Of a stretch of 5,818 nucleotides of DNA, positions 1 through 5,818 are shown one piece after another. The DNA is taken from contig JAHEBG010000092.1 of NCBI GenBank assembly GCA_024642445.1, positions 1 to 5,818 of the forward strand, written 5' to 3'. Source of the DNA: Gammaproteobacteria bacterium. GTDB lineage: Bacteria > Pseudomonadota > Gammaproteobacteria > Xanthomonadales > Xanthomonadaceae. How positions within the stretch are numbered: the first letter of the stretch is position 1; every line of letters starts with the position of its first letter. Made by a program: the position numbers and the translations under genes. Under the pieces are notes generated by a model. That model was not told the DNA's origin. It did no database searches and was given only the letters and a program-made list of their open reading frames with translations.

Positions 1-776
1 TGGAACCAGACAATGCCGTCGCTGAGCGCGAGCACTGGCAGAATGCGCCCATTGATATCCAGCGTTTGCTCGGAAGGTTCTTTGCCGCTCAAACGGCGGT
101 ATTGCCTTGCCAGAACTTCGGTATTGGCGGCGTTATCCGGAACCCGGTACGTGGCAGCCTGTTGCAACATGCGTAAGCGGTAATCGTTGGCGCTGGCCAG
201 CTCGATGATCTCACACTCGCGTTTCAGCAACGCAATGCACGGCAGAAAGCTGGCGCGCTGCAAGCCATTTAGGTAGAGCTCGTCCGGCGGAACATTGGAG
301 GTGGTGATGAAGCTCACGCCATGCCGGATGAGCTGATCAAGCAGACGATACAGAATCATGGCATCGCCGATGTCGGTCACGAAAAATTCATCCAATACCA
401 ACAACCGTGTTTTGCGCGCCATGCGCTTGGCCAGCACCGCCAAGGTGTCTGCAGTATCCGGCATGCGCGCCAGTTCGGCATGCACATGGTTCATGAAGCG
501 ATGGAAATGCCAGCGCTGGCTGGGCACATCGGGAATTGAATTCAAAAACAATTCGGTAAGTCGGGTTTTACCGCGGCCCACACGACCCCAGAGATAGAGG
601 CCCCTTACCGCTTTCGACGGCGGTGCGAACCTGCCTAGAAACCGAAGCGGTCGCTGCTTTTGCAGACCTGCGGCCATGCTGTCCAGATAGGCCAAGACCT
701 CTCGCTGCGCGGAGTCCTCCTGCAAAAGGCCCTCGGCAACCTGGGCGTCATAGGCATGCAATGAACTAGGCGGCAT
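1..776 (-). CDS. zapE: Cell division protein ZapE, AFG1-family ATPase (C-terminus cut by window edge)
   Basis: The 258 residues visible here read without interruption from ATG at 776 to the window edge. The family is usually about 360-380 aa, so roughly the last 100 residues are missing. Seen: Walker A GRVGRGKT at residues 64-71, preceded by GLYLW; HFHRFM at 90-95; Walker B LLVLDEFF at 125-132 followed by VTDIGDAM; sensor-1-like TSN at 159-161 followed by PPDELY; and GLQRASFLP at 171-179, which carries a likely arginine finger (R174). These blocks match E. coli ZapE (YhcM) closely. In E. coli this ATP-dependent protein associates with the Z-ring and affects its stability, mainly under stress; mitochondrial AFG1/LACE1 is a relative. 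The second Walker A residue is Arg where Gly is common, which the GxxGxGKT pattern tolerates. The start is forced: stop codons lie just upstream in frame (795-800) with no other start codon between. The gene overlaps the end of the upstream hydrolase gene by 11 bases and has no clear Shine-Dalgarno, so translational coupling is inferred. Confidence 0.97.
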   Translation of the reverse strand, partial: MPPSSLHAYDAQVAEGLLQEDSAQREVLAYLDSMAAGLQKQRPLRFLGRFAPPSKAVRGLYLWGRVGRGKTRLTELFLNSIPDVPSQRWHFHRFMNHVHAELARMPDTADTLAVLAKRMARKTRLLVLDEFFVTDIGDAMILYRLLDQLIRHGVSFITTSNVPPDELYLNGLQRASFLPCIALLKRECEIIELASANDYRLRMLQQAATYRVPDNAANTEVLARQYRRLSGKEPSEQTLDINGRILPVLALSDGIVWF

Positions 777-1416
777 GGATTGTCTTAAGAAACGTCACTA
801 CATGCGCGCGCAATGGCAGCAATTTTCCATGAAAAAAATGGCTGGTTTCGGGCATGGCGATAATCTGCGGTTTCGGTAATTGCTGTTCCAGCCATTGCAG
901 AACGGTTTGCGGGTCAACAATTTCATCGCTTGCACCCTGAACCGCAAGCCACGGACAGCTGGGTGCCGACACTTCGCTGAAATCACGAAAACCTACTGGC
1001 GGCGCAATGCTGATCATAGCCACCGGCGTACAATGCTCGGCGGCTTTCAATGCCACCCATGCGCCAAAAGAAAATCCGGCCAGCAACAGTGGCGCTTCCG
1101 GCCGCTGCTGCCGTGCCCAAGCAATCACTGCCAGACAATCGGCCAGCTCTCCGGCGCCGCCATCATACGTACCTTCAGAGGCGCCTACGCCACGAAAATT
1201 AAACCGCAAGGCAATGCCGCTGCATTCCACACAGGCCTTGGCTACGGTAGCAACCACTTTATTGGTCATGCTGCCACCGTCGGGCGGATGCGGGTGGCAA
1301 ATTACCGTTAACGGTGTACCGGAGGTAAGCTCTGCAGGAGCATCCAGCAAAGCCTCAAGCGCGCCGGCCGGGCCATCAATACGGCACGGATTTGAAGCTT
1401 GCGAGAATAAAGTCAT
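766..1416 (-). CDS. Alpha/beta hydrolase of the COG2945 (dienelactone-hydrolase-like) family
   Basis: This is a complete 216-aa protein, the normal length for this small lidless serine hydrolase family. Seen: HPHPPDGGSMTNKV at 41-54 (the oxyanion-side strand-loop block), RFNFRGVGASEG at 71-82, the nucleophile elbow GFSFGA at 114-119 with Ser116, APP at 138-140, Asp164 in GASDEIVD, and His193 in SHFFHGKL. Ser116-Asp164-His193 would be the catalytic triad. There is no signal peptide or membrane segment, so it should be cytoplasmic. Members are annotated as hydrolases or acyl-CoA-binding-like proteins; the physiological substrate is not known to me, and esterase activity is only inferred. It lies 63 bases downstream of the cytochrome gene, behind a strong terminator, and its last codons overlap the zapE start by 11 bases, so the two are probably one transcript. 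The ATG has no Shine-Dalgarno, but a TATACT box sits 7 bases upstream (see findings). Confidence 0.93.
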   Translation of the reverse strand: MTLFSQASNPCRIDGPAGALEALLDAPAELTSGTPLTVICHPHPPDGGSMTNKVVATVAKACVECSGIALRFNFRGVGASEGTYDGGAGELADCLAVIAWARQQRPEAPLLLAGFSFGAWVALKAAEHCTPVAMISIAPPVGFRDFSEVSAPSCPWLAVQGASDEIVDPQTVLQWLEQQLPKPQIIAMPETSHFFHGKLLPLRAHVVTFLKTIHAA

Positions 1417-1433
1417 AGGGTGCAGTATAAAGC

Positions 1434-1460
1434 AAACAAAAACGCCGCCCGAAGGCGGCG
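1434..1460 (-). terminator. Rho-independent terminator of the cytochrome c gene
   Basis: On the minus strand a perfect 7-bp stem CGCCGCC/GGCGGCG (1460-1454 with 1449-1443) closes a TTCG tetraloop, and is followed at once by TTTTTGTTTG. It lies about 20 bases after the cytochrome stop codon. The UUCG loop closed by C-G is an unusually stable hairpin. There is no T-run on the plus-strand side, so it acts in the minus direction only. It separates the cytochrome gene from the hydrolase-zapE pair. Confidence 0.9.
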
Positions 1461-1479
1461 CTGTGCGAGACGATCGCGA

Positions 1480-1983
1480 TTATTTCAGCTCAGCCAGCAT
1501 CCAGTCCACGGTGGCAATGACTTGTTCATCGCTCAAACCCGGATTGCCACCGCGTGCCGGCATGCCACGGATACCTTCAATGGCGTGCTTATGCAGGGTG
1601 TCATTGCCTTGTGCCAAACGCGCACCCCATTCGGCTTTCAGCAACTTCGGTGCGCCGGCAGCGCCCGAGGTATGGCAGCCGGTACACAATTGGCCGAAAA
1701 TCTCGCCACCATCCAAAGTCCCGCCGTAGGCTACTTGGCCTTTAGCCGCTTCTGCGGCGGCGGCAACGGCAGCGGCTTGCGCTGCGGCACCGGTTTCTCC
1801 GGCATAAACTGCGCCCACGGGCGCAATACGCGCTTGGGTAGCCGCCAATTTGGCAGGATTTTCAGTTTCCGGGCGCTTGCCATTTACGTACAAGCCGGCC
1901 AGAATCAAACCCAAGGTAATCAGCATCAAAACAGCGATGACCTGAGCAAAATTTTTCATGAACACAAGATCGTGGTTGCGCAC
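1480..1983 (-). CDS. Membrane-anchored cytochrome c5-family protein
   Basis: A 167-aa monohaem c-type cytochrome. Residues 9-34 form one hydrophobic helix after a short charged start. It has no obvious signal peptidase site, so it is likely an inner-membrane anchor with a periplasmic haem domain. Residues 60-82 are a linker very rich in Ala. The haem motif CTGCH is at 100-104, followed by GAPKL and by GMPARGG at 140-146, whose Met141 is the likely sixth haem ligand. The ending LSDEQVIATVDWML is typical of cytochrome c5. It probably carries electrons between respiratory complexes; the partner is not visible here. Start choice: GTG at 1983 has AGGTG upstream with good spacing, and RNHD-L-F-MKNF resembles the N-terminus I recall from Xanthomonadales homologues. 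The alternative ATG at 1959 (residue 9) would keep the helix but has no ribosome-binding site. The gene stands alone between its own promoter and terminator. Confidence 0.93.
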   Translation of the reverse strand: MRNHDLVFMKNFAQVIAVLMLITLGLILAGLYVNGKRPETENPAKLAATQARIAPVGAVYAGETGAAAQAAAVAAAAEAAKGQVAYGGTLDGGEIFGQLCTGCHTSGAAGAPKLLKAEWGARLAQGNDTLHKHAIEGIRGMPARGGNPGLSDEQVIATVDWMLAELK

Positions 1984-1987
1984 AAAA

Positions 1988-1992
1988 CACCT
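1988..1992 (-). promoter_or_regulatory. Ribosome-binding site for the cytochrome GTG start
   Basis: AGGTG on the minus strand, followed by TTTT and the GTG start codon at 1983-1981 (six bases between AGG and GTG). This site decides in favour of the GTG over the ATG at 1959, which has no purine-rich stretch upstream. Confidence 0.55.
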
Positions 1993-2027
1993 GTCTGGGC
2001 TTCGCGCCCTAATCGAAGTAAAGGGCT

Positions 2028-2056
2028 ATTATATCGGGGCTTTCGGCGGTAATAAA
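2028..2056 (-). promoter_or_regulatory. Sigma-70-type promoter for the cytochrome gene
   Basis: On the minus strand a perfect -10 box TATAAT (2033-2028) is preceded, after 17 bases, by a weak -35 TTTATT (2056-2051, three of six matches). Transcription would begin near 2021, giving a leader of about 40 bases before the GTG start. On the plus strand the same bases read TATTAT (2027-2032), a possible -10 for recC, but I find no -35 at a proper distance there. Confidence 0.6.
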
Positions 2057-2114
2057 GACAAACTTGAGTTGAACGCGTCAATTCTCGCGCTTTGAGACGC
2101 AAATTTGGCATTAT

Positions 2115-5100
2115 GTGAAGATGGATCAAGGCTCGGGATTTTTTCTGCACCACGGTAACCGGCTCGACGAGCTGGTAACCCGCTTGGGCCAACAACTGAA
2201 CCGTAATGCTGGCTCGGATTGGTTTTTGCCGGAAACCGTGCTGATTCCCCAACCCAGCATGCGCCGATGGGTGCAAAACACTTTGGCCGAGACCTTTGGC
2301 ATAGCCGCCAATATTGATTTCCTGCCCCCCGGGCAGTTCGTCAACCAACAACTGGCCTCTTGGTTGCCGGGCACTGCCGAACAGACCCTTAGCCCGGAAC
2401 GCCTGCACTGGCGGTTGTTTGCACTGCTGCAGGATCCAAAGCACATGAAAGCGCCCGTGTTTGCAGAGGTAAAGCGTTTTCTAAGCGGCAATGACCCAAC
2501 ATTATTGGCATGGCAAATGGCCGGTGAGCTGGCCCTGGCCTTTGAAAAATACCAGGCGTGGCGGCGACACTGGTTGTTGAGCTGGCATGAACGTCCCAGC
2601 CCCAGCGATTGGCAATCGCAGCTGTGGCATATGGCCAGCCAAGGCCGAAATTTCCGGGCGCAAGCGGTAGAGGCCTACCTTAAGGCTTATCAACACCCCA
2701 ACTGCCCGCGGCCTGCAGGCTTGCCTGATCGAATTTTCATATTCGCCTGCCAGAATCTGTCACCCGATGTTCTACACGTTTTGCAGTCTTTCGGGCGTTG
2801 GAGCCGTGTCGAGTTCTTCCTGCACAATCCCTGTCAGGAATTCTGGGGCGATATCGGCAGCGGCACGGCGTCGGCCTTTTCGGCAGATGCGGTATTCGAA
2901 AATCCGTTGCTCAACCGCTGGGGTTTTGCCGGACGCGATTTCGTCGCTTCGTTGTTGCTTGACCAAAATAGCACCTGGGCTGGAGAACAGGAATCCTATA
3001 TTCCGGCCGATAACACCCTCGAAACATGCCTGTTGCATCGCATTCAAAATGCCGTGTTGGAACGTGCAGCTTTGCCTAAGCTGTCTGCAACCGAAGCCGA
3101 AGCCTTGGCCAATGATGACAGCATCCAAATCCATGCCTGTGCCACACCGCTGCGCGAGGTGCAGGTATTGCGTGCGCAGCTCTTAGGTCTGCTGCAACGG
3201 AATCCGGATTTGCAGTGGCGGGATATCGTGATTATGAGCCCTGATGTTACACGCTATGCACCGCTGCTCGGTCCGGTGTTTGGCGAGCAGAACGACACTT
3301 ATCCGGCATTGCCGTTCGCGCTCAGCGAGCAAGAAGATTTCCGTGATGCGCCGGTATCCCGATTGCTATTCGAGCTGATGGCCTTGCCGCAGAAACGGCT
3401 TACCGGTAACGAAGGTTTGGCACTGTTGAGCCATCCTCTGATGGCGGCACACTACCGACTCTCGCACGATGACCTGCAGCGCTTACATGTCTGGCTGGAG
3501 ATGGCCAGTGTACGTTGGGGCTTGAATGCCACGCACCGGCAAGGTATCGACGGCACCGCGCAAACCGAGTTCACCTGGCAGAATGCCCTGGAGCGTTTGT
3601 TGTTCGGGTATGCCAGCACCGATGACTGGGTGGGCGGTGTTGCCGGCGTTACCTTGCCTTCGGGAAAAGATCAGGCTCTGCTTGATACATTAGTTGACTT
3701 TCTGGGGGCCATGAATGGTCTTTGCGCGTCGCTAACAGCGCAGCACAGCCCTGCAGATTGGGCAGTACTTTTGCAATCACTGCTGGAGCGGTTCATTGAT
3801 CCGGCACGCCTGCAAGAGGTTGACCGCCTTGCCTATGCGCTACTGCATCAACGCATTGCTGCTTTGCCCGAACATGCCAAGTGCGCAGAGTTGAGCCATG
3901 ATCTTCCCCTTTCTGTAGTTGTGGCCTATCTTAGCGCCGAGGAAACCTCCGGCCCGGGACAAGCCTGGCTGTCGGGGCGTATCACCGTTTGCCAGATGGT
4001 GCCGATGCGGCTAATTCCCTTCAAAGTAATCTGCTTATTGGGGATGAATGAAGGACAGTTCCCGCGCCAAGATGTGGCATCTGCTCTGAACCGGCTTTCC
4101 ATGCCGAATACCGAACGCATGCCCGGTGACCGTAGCAATCGCAACGATGACCGTTTTCTGTTTCTGCAGTTGCTGAGTACATGCCAGCAGAATCTTATTA
4201 TCAGCTTTCAAGGCGAAAATCCGGTTGACGGCAGCCGTATGGCACCCTCAACCGTAGTCACCGATCTTATCGAGGGCATGCACGGCATGCTGCCCGAGGG
4301 CGCTGAACCGTTACAAGCCCACTGGCCCATAGAACATGCGCTATCGGATTACCACCGGTCAATCGATAGCCGCGTAGTGCAGGTCAACACTGCCATGCCG
4401 TCATTGGAAACGCGGGTTCCGTATAGCTACACCGCGCTAACTTTGCCGCCAGAGCAGTCACAGGAAATTTTGGATTCCGTGGTATCGGCCGATGATTTCA
4501 TACGGTTCTGGCGAAACCCCAGCACATACTTGGCGAAGCGCAAAGGCATACGCGCACCCGAGCAGGCCGCATTGCTGCCGGAAAACGAGCCGTATGGAAA
4601 AGCCACTGGGCTGGATCGTTATCGCCTTGTCGATTTGCTGCTGCAACAGGCACTGACACAACCAGGTTTGGCTGCAGATACCGTGTTTGCAAGAGCCGTT
4701 GCCGAGGGCCATTTACCTCCGGGTGCGCCAGGAAAAGACCGCTTAAACCGGATTTGGTCGGAGCTGTCTCCGGCACTTGATGCCTTGATGGAGAAACGCA
4801 TTGCTCCGCGCTATTGGCCAGTACAAACCGAGGCAGCAGGAATAACGCTGACCGGTAGCCTGGCTCAACATTTCAGCAATGGTTTGATCACGCTTGCATT
4901 ACACAAAACTAAACCGCGCGGCCGGGACTGGCTGGATGCAGGCATCCGGCAGTTATTGGCGCGCACCAGCGGCCATGCCCTTGCCTGTCATATTTACACC
5001 AACAAACTGCTTCCATTGGCGGATGTTGGCAATGATGCCCCGCGTCGTATGGCCCTTTTGCTTGATATATACCGCACGGCACAAACGCAACTGACTGTTT

Positions 5101-5354
5101 TCCATTCGGAGTTCAGCTATGACTGGTATCGGCATAAAAAAAAGCAGCCCGATGCCGATGTTTGCCAATGGCTGCAACAGGCGCAGTTCAATGAAGACAA
5201 CAACCGCTACAGTGCCAGCGATGCGCTCACCGAATATCTGACGTTTGGCCAAGGGTTTCCTGCGCTGGCACAAAACTATGCCACGGATTTCGACCGCTTG
5301 GCCTGCACGGTTTTCGATGCCTTGCTTGTTGCTAGCGAGGATTGTCATGACTAA
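2115..5354 (+). CDS. recC: Exodeoxyribonuclease V subunit gamma (RecC)
   Basis: A complete 1079-aa protein; E. coli RecC is 1122 aa. RecC is the Chi-scanning, strand-splitting subunit of the cytoplasmic RecBCD helicase-nuclease that repairs double-strand breaks. It is built from inactive helicase-like domains plus an inactive nuclease-like C-terminal domain. Matching blocks seen: HHGNRLDEL at 12-20, FGIAANIDF at 61-69, NPCQEFWGDI at 238-247, ATPLREVQVL at 343-352, PMRLIPFKVICLLGMNEG at 630-647, GDRSNRNDDRFLFL at 671-684, and FIRFWRNPSTYL at 795-806. Residues from about 790 on are the divergent C-terminal domain. Helicase Walker A motifs are absent, as expected. Start: GTG at 2115 (weak TTTGG upstream) or ATG at 2121, two codons later; neither has a strong Shine-Dalgarno. 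The stop overlaps the recB start by 8 bases, with no ptrA between. Several Chi-contact residues differ from E. coli, and an A8 run lies at 5136-5143 (see findings). Confidence 0.97.
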   Translation: MKMDQGSGFFLHHGNRLDELVTRLGQQLNRNAGSDWFLPETVLIPQPSMRRWVQNTLAETFGIAANIDFLPPGQFVNQQLASWLPGTAEQTLSPERLHWRLFALLQDPKHMKAPVFAEVKRFLSGNDPTLLAWQMAGELALAFEKYQAWRRHWLLSWHERPSPSDWQSQLWHMASQGRNFRAQAVEAYLKAYQHPNCPRPAGLPDRIFIFACQNLSPDVLHVLQSFGRWSRVEFFLHNPCQEFWGDIGSGTASAFSADAVFENPLLNRWGFAGRDFVASLLLDQNSTWAGEQESYIPADNTLETCLLHRIQNAVLERAALPKLSATEAEALANDDSIQIHACATPLREVQVLRAQLLGLLQRNPDLQWRDIVIMSPDVTRYAPLLGPVFGEQNDTYPALPFALSEQEDFRDAPVSRLLFELMALPQKRLTGNEGLALLSHPLMAAHYRLSHDDLQRLHVWLEMASVRWGLNATHRQGIDGTAQTEFTWQNALERLLFGYASTDDWVGGVAGVTLPSGKDQALLDTLVDFLGAMNGLCASLTAQHSPADWAVLLQSLLERFIDPARLQEVDRLAYALLHQRIAALPEHAKCAELSHDLPLSVVVAYLSAEETSGPGQAWLSGRITVCQMVPMRLIPFKVICLLGMNEGQFPRQDVASALNRLSMPNTERMPGDRSNRNDDRFLFLQLLSTCQQNLIISFQGENPVDGSRMAPSTVVTDLIEGMHGMLPEGAEPLQAHWPIEHALSDYHRSIDSRVVQVNTAMPSLETRVPYSYTALTLPPEQSQEILDSVVSADDFIRFWRNPSTYLAKRKGIRAPEQAALLPENEPYGKATGLDRYRLVDLLLQQALTQPGLAADTVFARAVAEGHLPPGAPGKDRLNRIWSELSPALDALMEKRIAPRYWPVQTEAAGITLTGSLAQHFSNGLITLALHKTKPRGRDWLDAGIRQLLARTSGHALACHIYTNKLLPLADVGNDAPRRMALLLDIYRTAQTQLTVFHSEFSYDWYRHKKKQPDADVCQWLQQAQFNEDNNRYSASDALTEYLTFGQGFPALAQNYATDFDRLACTVFDALLVASEDCHD
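5337..5341 (+). promoter_or_regulatory. Ribosome-binding site for recB inside the recC end
   Basis: GAGGA lies with six bases between AGG and the recB ATG at 5347. It sits within the last codons of recC, so recB can be translated on its own or by ribosomes finishing recC, which would help keep subunit amounts balanced. Confidence 0.75.
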
Positions 5355-5818
5355 TCTGCCGCTAGCCTACCGATTGCCGTTATCGGGCACCGTGTTGGTA
5401 GAGGCCAGTGCCGGTACCGGGAAAACCTTCACGCTGGTACGTGTGTTGGCTCGCTATATTTTGTGGGAAGGCCTGAGCATAGCTCAGGTGCTTGCAGTAA
5501 CCTTTACCCGCGCCGCCAGCGCCGAGCTTCGCGTGCGGCTGCAAACGCTGTTGCATGACACCCAATCTTGGCTGGATGCGCAGCACCCGGATGACGATCT
5601 GGAGCATTTGTACCGGGCCCGCCCCAACACCGTGGATGAGACGCTGTTCAGGCTACGATTGGCACAAGCCATAGCCGATGCCGACACCGCGGCGGTTTTT
5701 ACCATTCACGGCTTCTGCCAACGTCTTCTGCAAATCTTTGCGCTGGATTTTGGCACGGCCTTGCCAATACCGGCGTTGCTGGAAAGCGAAGCAGCGTTGC
5801 AGCTCAGGGTAAGTGAAG
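5347..5818 (+). CDS. recB: Exodeoxyribonuclease V subunit beta (RecB), N-terminal part only
   Basis: The first 157 residues of a protein normally about 1100-1250 aa; it runs off the right edge. RecB is the 3'-5' SF1A helicase and the only nuclease of RecBCD, and it loads RecA after Chi. Seen: an opening LPLSGTVLVEASAGTGKTFT with Walker A at 20-27 (Lys26 binds ATP phosphate), motif Ia VTFTRAASAELR at 51-62, and the RecB-specific AVFTIHGFCQRLL at 116-128. All match E. coli RecB closely. The later helicase motifs and the C-terminal nuclease domain lie outside the window. The ATG at 5347 overlaps recC by 8 bases and has a good Shine-Dalgarno, so recC and recB form one operon; recD would be expected downstream. 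The N-terminus starts only about 10 residues before the conserved region, somewhat shorter than E. coli. Confidence 0.97.
   Translation, partial: MTNLPLAYRLPLSGTVLVEASAGTGKTFTLVRVLARYILWEGLSIAQVLAVTFTRAASAELRVRLQTLLHDTQSWLDAQHPDDDLEHLYRARPNTVDETLFRLRLAQAIADADTAAVFTIHGFCQRLLQIFALDFGTALPIPALLESEAALQLRVSE

Larger units (their letters stand above)
1984..2114. other. Divergent intergenic region between the cytochrome and recC genes
   Basis: This is the only sizeable non-coding stretch. It carries the minus-strand promoter and ribosome-binding site listed separately. On the recC side there is a weak inverted repeat: GCGTCAA at 2075-2081 can pair with TTGA and CGC at 2092-2095 and 2098-2100, leaving a two-base bulge. 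This could be a small leader hairpin but is weak. No convincing recC promoter was found, so recC may be poorly transcribed, as is usual for recBCD, or may use an atypical promoter here. Confidence 0.5.

Noticed and set aside
832..838. A7 run in the hydrolase gene as a phase-variation tract
   Set aside because: It encodes the conserved Phe-Phe of the SHFFHG catalytic block, so it is explained by protein constraint and is too short to suggest a contingency locus.
1007..1729. Open plus-strand frame of 240 codons
   Set aside because: It lies antisense to the hydrolase and cytochrome genes, crosses the terminator, and shows no recognisable domain; both opposite-strand genes have clear family motifs.
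1420..2052. Open plus-strand frame of 210 codons
   Set aside because: Antisense to the whole cytochrome gene and its promoter. Its composition reflects the Ala-rich coding strand opposite, with no domain signal.
4275..4297. Two GCATGC palindromes inside GGGCA...TGCCC
   Set aside because: They fall within recC codons for GMHGMLP, and the repeat follows from the amino acid sequence. Nothing suggests a protein-binding site or attachment site.
4953..5348. Minus-strand open frame of 131 codons, and similar ones at 1956-2444 and 2772-3134
   Set aside because: All lie opposite recC, which is conserved throughout. None has a ribosome-binding site or a recognisable motif.
1..5818. Search for mobile elements, CRISPR repeats, tRNA or rRNA genes, and a novel defence or biosynthetic system
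   Set aside because: All coding space is taken by five recognisable housekeeping genes. I saw no long inverted or direct repeats, transposase motifs or cloverleaf-like stretches.

Overview
This window is a chromosomal stretch of housekeeping genes, most likely from a gammaproteobacterium. It holds five protein-coding genes, two of them cut by the window edges. They form two divergent blocks that fire away from a 131-base spacer at 1984-2114. The cytochrome c5 protein has an N-terminal pattern (RNHDLxFMKNF, then an uncleaved membrane helix and an Ala-rich linker) that I remember from Xanthomonadales relatives. The recC-recB order without ptrA also fits that group better than the enterics. GC looks moderate (mid-50s by eye), lower than typical Xanthomonas, so the placement is tentative.

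Left block (minus strand, read right to left): a membrane-anchored cytochrome c5-type protein (1480-1983) preceded by a perfect TATAAT box and followed by a strong intrinsic terminator (1434-1460). Next comes a small lidless alpha/beta hydrolase of the COG2945 type (766-1416). Its last codons overlap the start of zapE (1-776, C-terminal part missing), an AFG1-family AAA+ ATPase linked to cell division.

Right block (plus strand): recC (2115-5354) runs into recB (5347-5818, cut) with an 8-base overlap and a good Shine-Dalgarno inside the recC end. Together, and with a recD expected beyond the right edge, they would encode the RecBCD helicase-nuclease. That enzyme processes double-strand breaks, degrades linear foreign DNA and loads RecA after meeting a Chi site.

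I see no mobile element, CRISPR array, tRNA, rRNA or unknown multi-gene system. The most interesting signal is in RecC: several residues that contact Chi in the E. coli enzyme are replaced, which suggests a different Chi sequence. Secondary points are a dnaX-like slippery run near the recC end and a possibly leaderless hydrolase transcript.
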